Positions 25,292 to 37,470 of a DNA stretch of 64,000 nt are shown here, piece by piece. Within the stretch, counting starts at the first letter, position 1. Every line of letters begins with the position of its first letter. The DNA lies in contig NZ_LMOG01000005.1 of assembly GCF_001423495.1 (NCBI RefSeq), forward strand, positions 134,397 through 198,396, written 5' to 3'. Source of the stretch: Xanthomonas sp. Leaf131. Lineage in GTDB: Bacteria; Pseudomonadota; Gammaproteobacteria; Xanthomonadales; Xanthomonadaceae. The position numbers and the translations under genes are program-made. The notes under the pieces are model-generated. The model did not search any database. It saw only the letters and a list, made by a program, of their open reading frames with translations, and had not been told where the DNA came from.

Positions 25292-26920
25292 TTATGCCTC
25301 CACCGCCCCCGCCTTGCCGTCTTCGACCACAAAGTGCTTCAACGTCGAGACCGTGGCCTGGCGGTCGCGACGGTCGGAGATGCCTTGCAGGCGCGTTTCC
25401 ATCCGGCCCGGCGTCAGCGTCACCGAGACATAGCCGCGGGTTTCGCCTTCGGCGTAGTGCACGTGCGGATTGAGCGCCATGGTCGCTTGCAGCTCGGCGT
25501 TGCTCTGGCCGTCGGAGGTGATCGAGGTGCCGACGAATTCGGTGGCCAGCGTCGGCGAGTCGGGGTCGGCCGGATCGGCCTTCAGATCGGTGACCCAGTA
25601 CGAGTGGATGTCGCCGCCCCAGAACACCGGGTTGCGTAGCCGGGTCTTGGCGATCGCCTCGAGCATGCGGGTGCGCGTGGCCGGGTAGCCGTCCCAGCCG
25701 TCGGTCCACTGCCCGAGCACGCCATCGCGGCCGTGCTGGTTCATCGGTGCCACCAACAGATCCTGCGCGATCACGTTCCAGCGCGCGGGCGATTGTGCGA
25801 AGGCGCCATGCAGCCAGCGCTCCTGTTCCCAGCCGAGCATGGTGCGGCGTGGGTCGGTGCGTTCGCGGCAACTGTCGTCCACCACATGGCCGCCGCGCCA
25901 GCCGTTGGCTTGCGGGCAGGGCTGTTCGCTGCGGTACTGGCGGCCATCGAGCACGTAAAAGCGTGCCAGCTGGCCGTAGTCCAGCGATCGGTAGATGCGC
26001 ATGTCGGCGCCATGTGGGCGATTGCGTGCGCGCAGCGGGAAGTGTTCGTAAAAGGCGCGGTAGGCGGCCGCGCGGCGGGCCAGGAAGGTGTCGACCGGAA
26101 TCGAGGGATCTTGCGACCAGCGATTGGCGTAATCGTTCTGCACCTCGTGGTCGTCCCAGGTCGCCACGCAGGCGCTGCCGGCGTGTAGCGCCTGCAGGTC
26201 GGGATCGGTGCGGTATAGCGCGTAGCGGTTGCGGTAGCCGGCCAGGTCCAGGCACTCGCCGCTGCCGTGCGGGCGCACGATCTTCTTCGCCGCCTCGCCG
26301 TGGTTGCTGTATTCGTAGATGTAATCGCCGAGGAAGAACACCAGGTCCGGCTGTTCGGCGGCCAGATGGCGATAGGCGCTGAAATAGCCCAGTTCCCAGT
26401 GCGAGCAGGACACAAAGCCCAGCCGCGCCGCATCCGGCAATTGGTGCGGCGCTGGCAAGGTGCGCGCGCTGCCGATGGCGCTACGCGCGCCCAGCGCCTG
26501 AAAGCAGTACCAGTACGGACGATCGGCGGCCAGGCCGGCGACTTCCACATGCACCGCATGGCCCCAGGCCGGGCTGGCGAAGGTCTGGCCCTGGCGCACG
26601 ATGCGGCGCATGCCCGGGTCGCTGGCCACCTGCCAGCGCACCTGCACCGGAGCGGTCAGTCCACCGCGTCCATCCGGGTCCAGCGGGCGCGGTGCCAGCC
26701 GGGTCCAGATGACAAAGCCGTCGGCCAGCGGGTCGCCAGCGGCCACGCCCAGAGTGAACGGATCCGGGCTGCCGCTGGCACGTGCGAACGGGCTAAGCAG
26801 TCCGGCGGTTGCCAGCCCGGCGCTGGCGATGAGAATGCGCCGGCGGCCGTGATCCACTTGGGTGGTTGCGTTGTCGGGGCCGTGCAGGGGCGATGCGGAA
26901 GACGGGTCGATCGAGGACAT
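25292..26920 (-). CDS. phoD: PhoD-family alkaline phosphatase, Tat-exported (copy 2)
   Basis: 542 residues from ATG 26920 (a GTG two codons earlier is alternative). A Tat signal HGRRRILIASAGLATAGLLS sits after a ~28-residue leader. Core motifs: TLGVAAGDPLADGFVIWTRL, RLGFVSCSHWELGYFSAYRH (the VSCSHWE segment is typical of PhoD proper), VFFLGDYIYEYSN, ATWDDHEVQNDYAN and VFWGGDIHSYWVTDLK. This copy is closer to classical Bacillus-type PhoD than copy 1. It cleaves phosphate from mono- and diesters outside the cytoplasm. The gene is followed by copy 1 and preceded by a divergent rsmG. Confidence 0.93.
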   Translation of the reverse strand: MSSIDPSSASPLHGPDNATTQVDHGRRRILIASAGLATAGLLSPFARASGSPDPFTLGVAAGDPLADGFVIWTRLAPRPLDPDGRGGLTAPVQVRWQVASDPGMRRIVRQGQTFASPAWGHAVHVEVAGLAADRPYWYCFQALGARSAIGSARTLPAPHQLPDAARLGFVSCSHWELGYFSAYRHLAAEQPDLVFFLGDYIYEYSNHGEAAKKIVRPHGSGECLDLAGYRNRYALYRTDPDLQALHAGSACVATWDDHEVQNDYANRWSQDPSIPVDTFLARRAAAYRAFYEHFPLRARNRPHGADMRIYRSLDYGQLARFYVLDGRQYRSEQPCPQANGWRGGHVVDDSCRERTDPRRTMLGWEQERWLHGAFAQSPARWNVIAQDLLVAPMNQHGRDGVLGQWTDGWDGYPATRTRMLEAIAKTRLRNPVFWGGDIHSYWVTDLKADPADPDSPTLATEFVGTSITSDGQSNAELQATMALNPHVHYAEGETRGYVSVTLTPGRMETRLQGISDRRDRQATVSTLKHFVVEDGKAGAVEA

Positions 26921-27272
26921 GGGCACACAGGCAATCTGGCGAACGCGACCATAGTGCGACGGGCGGATGTCCGTTCAATGGCAGCGGTAGTGCTGTCGCT
27001 GCCGGCGCAGGCTTGCGCGCGTCAGCGACCGCGGATGGCGGATACGGTGCGTGCCACCGCGGCGGATGATCCCGCCCACAGCGATGCGCATGAGCCGGTG
27101 CAGCGGCGCCTGTCGTGGTGGTTGCAGGTGTTGCGGTATCGCCAAGCCTGGACGTTCTGTGCCGGGCAAGCTCAAGTACGACGGCTTCCTGCCCACGCGC
27201 CCACGCGCCGCGCATCGCCACCAAGCGCGGCACCCACGCACCTGCACGCCACCCAGCTGCGATAATCGCGCC
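26921..27272. other. Divergent gap between phoD and rsmG
   Basis: 352 bases with no convincing gene. Both promoters must lie here. The plus strand has a short AT-containing stretch (GATAATCGCGCC) directly before rsmG. No strong repeat or Pho box was recognised. Confidence 0.4.
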
Positions 27273-27914
27273 ATGAACGATGTCGCACTTCCCCCCGATG
27301 TAGCCGCCGCGCTGGCCAACGGCCTGCAGGCCCAATCCCTGGATGCGGCGTTTGCCGCGCCGTTGTTGCGTTACCTGACGCTGCTGGTGCGTTGGAACAA
27401 GACCTATAACCTCACCGCCGTGCGCGACCCGCGCGAGATGGTCACCCGCCATCTGCTCGATTCGCTGGCCATGCAGCCCTACATCGCCAGCGGCACCCTG
27501 GCCGACCTGGGCACCGGCCCCGGCCTGCCCGGTATCCCGCTGGCGATCACCCGCCCGCAGCTGCAGGTGACCCTGGTGGAAAGCAACGGCAAGAAGGCGC
27601 GTTTCATGCGCGAGGCGCTGCGCCAGCTGGCGCTGGGCAATGCACGCGTGGCCGAGTCGCGCGCCGAGGCGCTGGACGAGCCGGCCGCCTACGACCACCT
27701 GACCGCGCGCGCGCTGGACACGTTGGCCGGCATCATCGAAGTCGGCGGGCACCTGTTGCGCCCGGGCGGCAGCCTGCTGGCGATGAAAGGCATCTACCCG
27801 CACGAAGAGATCGCCGCACTGCCCGCAGGCTGGAGCGTAGCTGAGGTGCATCCGCTGCAGGTGCCCGGCCTGGAGGGCGAGCGGCATCTGGTGGTAGTGC
27901 GCAAGACGGGCTGA
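27273..27914 (+). CDS. rsmG: 16S rRNA (guanine527-N7)-methyltransferase
   Basis: 213 residues (GidB family). Motifs: [32 protein letters not shown], the SAM-binding [36 protein letters not shown] and [20 protein letters not shown]. It methylates G527 of 16S rRNA with S-adenosylmethionine. Length equals the family norm. The ATG at 27273 is preferred over an in-frame start 74 codons upstream, which adds unrelated sequence. Confidence 0.96.
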   Translation: MNDVALPPDVAAALANGLQAQSLDAAFAAPLLRYLTLLVRWNKTYNLTAVRDPREMVTRHLLDSLAMQPYIASGTLADLGTGPGLPGIPLAITRPQLQVTLVESNGKKARFMREALRQLALGNARVAESRAEALDEPAAYDHLTARALDTLAGIIEVGGHLLRPGGSLLAMKGIYPHEEIAALPAGWSVAEVHPLQVPGLEGERHLVVVRKTG

Positions 27915-28139
27915 AGCGGCGGCCTGCCTGCCCCGGCCGCGTGCATCGGGAGAGCTAAAAAGCCACGGCGCCTGGTCGCTTCTCCCGCCTGCAGGGGAAG
28001 GGGCCCGAGGTGGCGGTGCGCGCGATCGGCCATAGACCTCACCTAATCCCCAATTCCCACGCTGGGACTTCCGGCCCATGGCAACGAGCGCCTGCGCTGC
28101 CATCATTGCGCGTTCGATCCAGACGCAGGCCGCCCGCAC

Positions 28140-29966
28140 GTGACATCTCCTCTCGCCGCCGCACTCTCGCTCGCCCTGCTGGGCGCAAGCTTCGCCGCCA
28201 CCTCGGCGCAGGCCGCCGCACCGGCACCGGTGGCACCGCCGGCCACGCTGACGGCCGAGCGCCCCGCCGACGCGCGCTTCCGCGCTATCTACGAGAAGGA
28301 ATGGAGCTGGCGCCAAGCCGAAACCGGCCAGGCCGACGAAGACAGCGACACCACCGGCGACAACACCCATCTGCCCGATGTCGGCCCGGCCGCGCAGCAG
28401 GCGCGGCTGGCGGTGTGGGACGGCGTGCTCAAGCAGCTCGAGGGCATCGACCTCAAGCAGCTCTCGCCCGCCAATCAGGTCAACTACGCCATCTATCGCC
28501 CGCAGGTGGAAAACCTCGCCGCCGAGGTGCGCCTGCGCCTGTACGAGATGCCGTTCAACTCGGACAGCTCGTTCTGGTCCAACCTGGGCTTCATGGCGCA
28601 GCGGCCGATGAAAACTGCTGCCGAGTACCGCGCCTATATCGCGCGCCTCAACGATGTGCCGCGCTACTTCGACCAGCAGACCGCCAACATGCGCGCCGGC
28701 CTGGCGCGCGGTTTCAGCGTGCCGCGTGCGGTGCTCGATGGCCGCGATGTCTCCATCGCCACCGTGGCCGATGTCAAAGACCCCACCGAATCGACCTTCT
28801 ACGCGCCGTTCAAACAGCTGCCGGCGCAGATCCCTGCCGCCGAACAGGCGCAATTGCGCGCACAGGCCAAGGCCGCGCTGAGTAGCGCCGTGCTGCCGGC
28901 TTACGCCAAGCTGCTGCGCTTCTTCCGCAACGACTACATGCCCAAGGCGCGCACCACGCTGGCGGCCGAAGCGCTGCCCGACGGCAAGGCGTTCTATCGC
29001 CAGCAGATCCGCGAATACACCACGCTGGAGCTGACCCCGGAACAGATCCACAAGATCGGCCTGGACGAAGTGGCACGGATCCAGGCGCAGATGGACGCGA
29101 TCATCAAGCAGGTCGGTTTCAAGGGCAGTTTCGCGCAGTTCCTGGCCTTCCTGCGTACCGACCCGCAGTTCTACGCCAAGACCCCGCAGGAGCTGCTCGA
29201 TCGCGCCGCGTGGATCTCCAAGCGCGTGGATGGGCAGGTCGGCAAGTTCATCGGCACGCTGCCGCGCGGGCGCTTCACCATCAAGCCGGTGCCGGACGAT
29301 ATCGCGCCGTTCTGGACCGCCGGGCGCGGGGGCGCCACCACGTATTGGGTCAACACCTACAACCTGCCATCGCGGCCGTTGTACAACCTGCCGGCGCTAA
29401 CCTTGCACGAGTCTTCGCCCGGGCATTCGCTGCAGGGCTCGCTGGCGCTGGAGCAGGGCGACCAACCGGCGTTCCGCCGCGAAAACTACATCTCCGCCTA
29501 TGGCGAAGGCTGGGCGCTGTACACCGAAAAGCTCGGCCAGGAGATGGGCATCTACGAGACCCCGTACGAAGAGTTCGGCCGGCTGACCTATGAAATGTGG
29601 CGTGCCTGCCGGCTGGTGATCGACACCGGCGTGCACCACGATGGCTGGAGCCGCGAGCAGGCGCTGGCCTACCTGCGCGACCGCACCGCGCTGAGCGAGC
29701 ACGAGGTCACCACCGAGGTGGATCGCTACATCTCCTGGCCTGGCCAGGCGCTGAGCTACAAGCTGGGCGAGATCAGCATCGTCAAGCTGCGTGCCGAGGC
29801 CGAACAGGAACTGGGCGATCGCTTCGACATCAAGGCCTTCCACGACGCGGTGCTGAAGCAGGGCTCGGTAACCCTGCCGGTGCTGGAGCAGCAGGTGCGC
29901 GCGTTTATCGCCGAGAGCAAGGCGCGCCCGGTCGACGCCAAGCCGGCCCGCAACGCGGCGCCGTGA
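28140..29966 (+). CDS. Exported DUF885 family protein
   Basis: 608 residues beginning at a GTG with a signal peptide (ALSLALLGASFAATSAQAA). It matches DUF885 (PF05960): a long helical N-terminal half, then the hallmark ALTLHESSPGHSLQGSLALE, followed by YGEGWALYTEKLGQEMGIYE and FGRLTYEMWRACRLVIDTGV. The HESxPGH plus downstream Glu pattern resembles a zinc metallopeptidase (gluzincin-like HExxH variant), so peptidase activity in the periplasm is likely but unproven. It is monocistronic; the downstream 690 bases are repeats. Confidence 0.88.
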   Translation: MTSPLAAALSLALLGASFAATSAQAAAPAPVAPPATLTAERPADARFRAIYEKEWSWRQAETGQADEDSDTTGDNTHLPDVGPAAQQARLAVWDGVLKQLEGIDLKQLSPANQVNYAIYRPQVENLAAEVRLRLYEMPFNSDSSFWSNLGFMAQRPMKTAAEYRAYIARLNDVPRYFDQQTANMRAGLARGFSVPRAVLDGRDVSIATVADVKDPTESTFYAPFKQLPAQIPAAEQAQLRAQAKAALSSAVLPAYAKLLRFFRNDYMPKARTTLAAEALPDGKAFYRQQIREYTTLELTPEQIHKIGLDEVARIQAQMDAIIKQVGFKGSFAQFLAFLRTDPQFYAKTPQELLDRAAWISKRVDGQVGKFIGTLPRGRFTIKPVPDDIAPFWTAGRGGATTYWVNTYNLPSRPLYNLPALTLHESSPGHSLQGSLALEQGDQPAFRRENYISAYGEGWALYTEKLGQEMGIYETPYEEFGRLTYEMWRACRLVIDTGVHHDGWSREQALAYLRDRTALSEHEVTTEVDRYISWPGQALSYKLGEISIVKLRAEAEQELGDRFDIKAFHDAVLKQGSVTLPVLEQQVRAFIAESKARPVDAKPARNAAP

Positions 29967-30030
29967 TGCCCTGGGGCATTTGGAGCGGCTGACAGAACCA
30001 TCTTTAGAGCGGCTGGTCTTTGGCTTGGTT

Positions 30031-30123
30031 GCAGGGCCCTTGCCCGCCCACCATCGCAGGACACGCTGCAAGTACGTCCTTGTAAGCTCTTACGCGGCAT
30101 CCATGCCGCGTAAGGTCCCGCGA
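30031..30123. repeat. Interspersed palindromic repeat, copy 1
   Basis: Starts GCAGGGCCCTTGCCCGCCCA and contains a central TACGCGGCAT-CC-ATGCCGCGTA hairpin ending in GGTCCCGCGA. Nearly identical to 30216-30307; the right outer arm is missing or diverged, so this copy looks truncated. Lies in a 691-base gene-free gap (29967-30657). Confidence 0.8.
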
Positions 30124-30221
30124 CGGTTGCATGGCTAGTTGAAATCCCGCTTGTCGTGGAAGGGGTTGGACACTGCGGGTAGCCAGTTGCAGAGCGATTG
30201 ATCTGCCACTTCGCTGCAGGG

Positions 30222-30323
30222 CCCTTGCCCGCCCACCCTCGCGGGACACGCTGCAAGTACGTCCCTGTAAGCTCTTACGCGGCATCCATGCCGCGTAAGG
30301 TCCCGCGAAGGTGGGCGGGCAAG
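30222..30323. repeat. Interspersed palindromic repeat, copy 2 (complete hairpin)
   Basis: CTTGCCCGCCCACC...TCGCGGGAC at the left pairs with GTCCCGCGA..GGTGGGCGGGCAAG at the right, enclosing the inner TACGCGGCAT-CC-ATGCCGCGTA stem. About 100 nt fold into one long imperfect hairpin. The non-paired part reads ACACGCTGCAAGTACGTCCC. Confidence 0.85.
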
Positions 30324-30382
30324 GACCAGTCGAGAGTGTCGGTGTGCATGGCTTTAAAAAAGCCACCGACTAACTCTCTGGT

Positions 30383-30485
30383 GCGGTGTCCTCGCCGATT
30401 GCGGGACCGTGTGGCGGCATGGATGCCGCCACCGAGCCTCCAGGGATGGATTCACGGCGTGTCCCGCGAGCGGCGAGGGCACCGC
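30383..30485. repeat. Interspersed palindromic repeat, copy 3 (opposite orientation)
   Basis: Outer arms GCGGTGTCCTCGCCG and CGGCGAGGGCACCGC enclose TGGCGGCAT-GG-ATGCCGCCA. Its reverse complement has the same architecture as copy 2 (CTCGCGGGACACGC, TCCATCCCTGGAGGCTC, central GGCATCCATGCC), with different stem bases, so it is a diverged member in inverted orientation. Confidence 0.8.
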
Positions 30486-30657
30486 GCGCTCGACCGACTA
30501 GTGCTTTTGCCCCAAGTATTTGATTGCATCTGAACGACGCTGCGGACTCGAAACTTCGGGTGTCATGGAGCGAGGGCAGTGCGGATGGATCATCTGTGAA
30601 CGACGCTACGCTGTGCATGCGATTGTGTAACTACCCCGGCCCCGATACGCTGCGCCC

Positions 30658-31041
30658 ATGTTGCTTCGCCGCGCCCGCCTGTTGCACCCGTTGCTGCGCC
30701 TGATGGCGTTGGCGGTGCTGGTCATGGGCGTACTGGTCGCACCGGTGGCCTGTGCCCTGGGCGATGTGCATGCACTGGCCCACGACCAGGCGCATCTGGA
30801 AGACACCGCGCCGCACGGGCATGACGGCGCGGACGAGCGCGATGCCGGCGAGCGTGACGGCGTCGGTTTGCTGCATGCGCTGATGCACAGCGGCTATTGC
30901 CACGGGCATAGCCCGGCCATGCTGTCGGCGCTGGCCTGGGGCCCGCTGCCTGCCTGCGCGCAGGTGCAGCCAGCCACGCTGCCGATCGCCTACCGCTCGC
31001 AGTTGAGCGAGACCGGATTGCGTCCCCCGATCGCGGCTTGA
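30658..31041 (+). CDS. Histidine-rich exported protein upstream of metal efflux genes
   Basis: 127 residues. Residues ~12-33 (LLRLMALAVLVMGVLVAPVA) form a signal or anchor. The following stretch is rich in His and acidic residues (DVHALAHDQAHLEDTAPHGH), then HALMHSGYCHGHSP adds more His and a Cys, a likely metal-binding surface. It is placed directly before czcC, where CzcI-like periplasmic proteins occur in other heavy-metal efflux operons. A periplasmic metal-binding or sensing accessory is the reasonable inference; no defined domain was recognised. Confidence 0.72.
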   Translation: MLLRRARLLHPLLRLMALAVLVMGVLVAPVACALGDVHALAHDQAHLEDTAPHGHDGADERDAGERDGVGLLHALMHSGYCHGHSPAMLSALAWGPLPACAQVQPATLPIAYRSQLSETGLRPPIAA

Positions 31042-31096
31042 TGCATCGCCGGCGGCTGCCGGCCTGTCCATCGATCCCGATTCCGGAGACACCCTC

Positions 31097-32368
31097 ATGT
31101 GGTTGCGACTGACGGCACTTGCCGTCTTCGCGGTCGTGCCGTGCGCCATGGCGCAGGACCTACCGCCCAAACCCGTGCTGACCCTGGACGACGCCATTGC
31201 GCGCGTCGCCCGGCAGCATCCCGACCTGCGCCTGGCCGATGGTCAGCGCGCGGTCCTCACCGCCGACGCCGAGCGCGACGCATTGCGTCCGCCGTTGCGC
31301 ATTGGCGCCGAACTGGAAAACGTATTCGGCACCGGCCCGACCCGCGCGCTGGACCAGGCCGAACTCACCGTCACCCTGGCCGGGGTACTGGAACGCGGCG
31401 GCAAGCTCGACGCGCGCCGCACCCTGGCCCAGGCACGTATCGACGCGTTGGCGCCGCAGCGGGCGCTGGCACGACTGGACGTGCTGGCCGAAGTGGCCCG
31501 GCGTTATCTGGCCATCGGCATGGCCGCGCAGCGGCATGCGGTCGCACTGGAAACCCTGGCCCAGCGCCAACGCACCGTCAGTGCCGCGCGCCAGCGGCTG
31601 CAGGCGGGCGCCTCACCTGAATCGGTCGTGCTGACCGCGCAGGCCTTGCAGGCGCGCGCGGAGCTGGAGCGCGACCGGGCGCAGCAGGAGCTGCTGGCGG
31701 CACGTCGCCAGCTGGCGGTGTTGTGGGGGCAGCGCACGCCGGACTTTGGCGATGTCACTGGCGACCCGCTGCAACTGCCGGCGATTCCCGAGTTCGAAGT
31801 GCTGGCGCAGTTGCTCGACGCCATGCCCGAGCTGGCGCGCTTGAACGGCGAGCAGCGCGTGCGCGAGGCGCGGGTGCGGCTGGCACGCAGCCAGGCGCGC
31901 CCGGATCTGGATTGGCAGGTGGGCGTGCGCCGGCTCGAGGGCAACGACGCCACCGCACTGCTCGGCAGCGTCTCGCTGGCGTTGGGCAGCGCTGCGCGCG
32001 CGCAACCGGAGATCCGCGCCGCCGAGGCGGAGCTCTCGTTGCTGGACATCGAGCGGCAATCGCAGGCGCTGGTGCTCTACACCACGCTGGCCGATGCGCA
32101 TGGCCGCTACCGCGCCGCACAGCTGGAAGTGACGCGGATGCGCAGCTATGTGTTGCCCGCGCTTGCGCGTGCCGATGCCGCTGCCGAGCGCGCCTACCGC
32201 GCCGGTGCCACCAGTTATCTGGACTGGGCGCAGCTGCAGGCGCAGCGTAGCGATGCGCGTCAGCAGCAACTGGCAGCGGCGTTGGAAGCGCAGACCGCGT
32301 TGATCGAGATTCAGCGCTTGACCGGGCAGCCGTTTGTAGTCGACAGCGCTGCGCAGGTGGGGCCATGA
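31097..32368 (+). CDS. czcC: Outer-membrane efflux channel, TolC/CzcC family
   Basis: 423 residues with a signal peptide (LRLTALAVFAVVPCAMAQ). Two long helical repeats of the TolC fold are visible, starting LTLDDAIARVARQHPDLRLA and, in the second half, QLLDAMPELARLNGEQRVRE. ERGGKLDARRTLAQARIDAL is characteristic of the CzcC branch. It forms the outer-membrane duct of a three-part metal exporter with the adaptor and RND pump that follow. A repeat-bearing spacer of 266 bases separates it from the adaptor ATG, although an ATG overlapping its stop codon opens the adaptor frame. Confidence 0.92.
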   Translation: MWLRLTALAVFAVVPCAMAQDLPPKPVLTLDDAIARVARQHPDLRLADGQRAVLTADAERDALRPPLRIGAELENVFGTGPTRALDQAELTVTLAGVLERGGKLDARRTLAQARIDALAPQRALARLDVLAEVARRYLAIGMAAQRHAVALETLAQRQRTVSAARQRLQAGASPESVVLTAQALQARAELERDRAQQELLAARRQLAVLWGQRTPDFGDVTGDPLQLPAIPEFEVLAQLLDAMPELARLNGEQRVREARVRLARSQARPDLDWQVGVRRLEGNDATALLGSVSLALGSAARAQPEIRAAEAELSLLDIERQSQALVLYTTLADAHGRYRAAQLEVTRMRSYVLPALARADAAAERAYRAGATSYLDWAQLQAQRSDARQQQLAAALEAQTALIEIQRLTGQPFVVDSAAQVGP

Positions 32369-32448
32369 GCCGGCTGTGTCTTTCGCGTTTCGGCACGGCG
32401 TGCATGCGGTCGGTTCCATCTGCGGCGCCGGTATCGGTATCGGTGTTC

Positions 32449-32546
32449 GCAACTGCAACTGCAACTGCAACTGCAACCGCAACCGCATCGGCATCCAGCA
32501 GTCGCCAGGCGATGCTCGCACCTACTGCACCTACTGCACCTACTGC
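32449..32546 (+). repeat. Hexamer and nonamer tandem repeats between czcC and czcB
   Basis: Four GCAACT units (32449-32472), two GCAACC and two GCATC(G/C) units run without gap to 32496; then about three CTACTGCAC units at 32519-32546. Unit lengths are multiples of three, so copy-number changes keep the reading frame that is open from 32365 into the adaptor gene. Confidence 0.8.
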
Positions 32547-32634
32547 GTCTACCGCGCCTAGCACGCAGCTAGCGCATCCCTTCTTCATTCGTTCGCCAGG
32601 CGCACTGCGCCGGCGCCAACCAGGACTAATTTCG

Positions 32635-33906
32635 ATGAAACGTTTTTTGATTGCGCCGCTTGTGCTGGCGCTGCTGCTGAGCGGCTGCAGCGGCAACAGC
32701 GGCAACAGCGAAGAAGCCCATGACCACGCAACGCCCGGTGCCGAGGGTGAAGCCGAAGCTCATGGCGAAGAAGCCGAGAAAGGCGCACACGGCGGGCGCC
32801 TGCTCGAACAGGACGGCGACAGCGTGGAGCTGGCGATTGCCGAAGACGGCACGCCACCCACGTACCAAGCCTGGCTGTACCGCGACGGCAAACCCTTACC
32901 GCCCAGCACCGGCAGTGTGGAGGTGCGTTTGACCCGGCTCGGCGGCGTCAACGAAGTGCATCGCTTGCGCGCGCGAGACGATGGCAGCCTGTTGGCCGAC
33001 AGCACGGTGGGCGAGCCGCATTCGTTCGATGTGGAGGTGCGCGCCACCGTGCAGGGCAAGCCGCGTCGCTGGACCTATCCCAGCTATGAAGGCCGCACCA
33101 CCATCGCGGCGAAAATCGCGCAGGACGCCGGCATTCGGGTTGCGCCGGTGGGCGCCGGCAGCATTGCCGACCAGCATGAAGTGCAGGGTCTGCTCACGCC
33201 GGCAGAAGGTGCGCAGGCGCAGGCCACCGCACGCTTCCCTGGGCCGGTGCGCAGCTTGCGCGTCAACGTCGGCGATCAGGTGCGCGCCGGTCAGGTCTTG
33301 GCCACGGTGGAGAGCAATCTGAGCCTCACGACTTATTCGGTGAGTGCGCCGATCAGCGGCACCGTACTCGCGCGCAACGCCAGCCTGGGCAGCAATGCCA
33401 GCGAAGGCCAGGCGCTGTTCGAGATTGCCGACCTGTCCACCTTGTGGGTGGATCTGCACATCTTCGGCGCCGACGCGGGGCACATCACCGCGGGCGCACC
33501 GGTGACGGTGACGCGCATCAGCGATGGCGTGGTGGCGCAGACCACGTTGGAACGCGTCTTGCCGGGTACGGCCACGGCGAGTCAAAGCACGGTGGCGCGC
33601 GCGGTATTGCGCAACAGCGATGGCTTATGGCGGCCGGGTTCGGCGGTGAAGGCGCGGGTGACGGTGGCGCAGCAGCCAGCGGCGATGGTGGTGCCGGTGG
33701 GGACGTTGCAGCAGTTCCGCGACTGGGAGGTGGTGTTCGTACGGGTGGGCGATGTGTACGAGGTGCGGCCGGTGAAACTGGGCGCGCGCGATGCGCAGCA
33801 GGTGGAAGTCGTATCAGGTTTGGCAGCAGGGGATGCGGTGGTGGTGGAGCAGAGTTATCTGGTCAAGGCGGATATCGAGAAGTCGGGGGCGTCGCATGAT
33901 CATTGA
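32635..33906 (+). CDS. czcB: Periplasmic adaptor of heavy-metal RND pump (lipoprotein)
   Basis: 423 residues from ATG 32635, chosen because it opens a lipoprotein signal with lipobox LLSGC. The mature N-terminus is His/Glu-rich (EEAHDHATPGAEGEAEAHGE), likely binding metal. The adaptor core has the split barrel-sandwich: ARFPGPVRSLRVNVGDQVRA and TTYSVSAPISGTVLARNASL, then ALFEIADLSTLWVDLHIFGA and a C-terminal membrane-proximal part. It bridges CzcA and CzcC in the periplasm. The same frame is open back to 32365, overlapping the czcC stop, which would add 90 residues of Ala/Thr/Pro repeats; that N-terminus seems unlikely. Confidence 0.9.
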   Translation: MKRFLIAPLVLALLLSGCSGNSGNSEEAHDHATPGAEGEAEAHGEEAEKGAHGGRLLEQDGDSVELAIAEDGTPPTYQAWLYRDGKPLPPSTGSVEVRLTRLGGVNEVHRLRARDDGSLLADSTVGEPHSFDVEVRATVQGKPRRWTYPSYEGRTTIAAKIAQDAGIRVAPVGAGSIADQHEVQGLLTPAEGAQAQATARFPGPVRSLRVNVGDQVRAGQVLATVESNLSLTTYSVSAPISGTVLARNASLGSNASEGQALFEIADLSTLWVDLHIFGADAGHITAGAPVTVTRISDGVVAQTTLERVLPGTATASQSTVARAVLRNSDGLWRPGSAVKARVTVAQQPAAMVVPVGTLQQFRDWEVVFVRVGDVYEVRPVKLGARDAQQVEVVSGLAAGDAVVVEQSYLVKADIEKSGASHDH

Positions 33907-34031
33907 TCGCTGCGTTTCCGGTTTGTTTCTTCCTCGACCGCACGCACGTGCGTGCGAACAGCTCTTGCATGCTTCAGTGACACGTTTTTTCAGTCATCGA
34001 CACGGTCGCGGCGCAGGCACGCACGCACTGA

Positions 34032-37268
<3,237 letters not shown>

Positions 37269-37272
37269 GTGC

Positions 37273-37301
37273 TTGCGGCACATAGGAAAGCCGTGCATAA
37301 T
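37273..37301 (+). promoter_or_regulatory. Likely sigma-70 promoter of rpmB-rpmG
   Basis: TTGCGG (37273-37278) and CATAAT (37296-37301) are separated by 17 bases, upstream of the ribosomal-protein genes and just after czcA. It would give a leader of about 160 bases containing a CCGGATCGCTCCGG hairpin. Confidence 0.5.
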
Positions 37302-37470
37302 GCGCGGCTCGCTGTGCCCGGATCGCTCCGGATGGCGGCACCCAGCGCGATGGGGTTGCCGGCTCGTTCCCAGCGTAAGTTCTTGATTCCCAACGTTGCG
37401 TGGCAGCCTAGCGCTGTCGGGGCCGCCGCTCCCCAGGCTATGGGTGGCAATTCATTTATCGAGGTGCGTA

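Noticed and set aside
30031-30485. CRISPR array in the repeat desert
   Set aside because: The repeats are ~100-nt palindromes in both orientations with unequal spacing and no unique equal-length spacers; no cas genes are present.
32365-32634. N-terminal extension of the metal adaptor through ATG 32365
   Set aside because: It would put 90 repeat-rich residues ahead of a perfect lipoprotein signal; the lipobox start at 32635 explains export better. Kept as a finding because the frame is open and overlaps the czcC stop.
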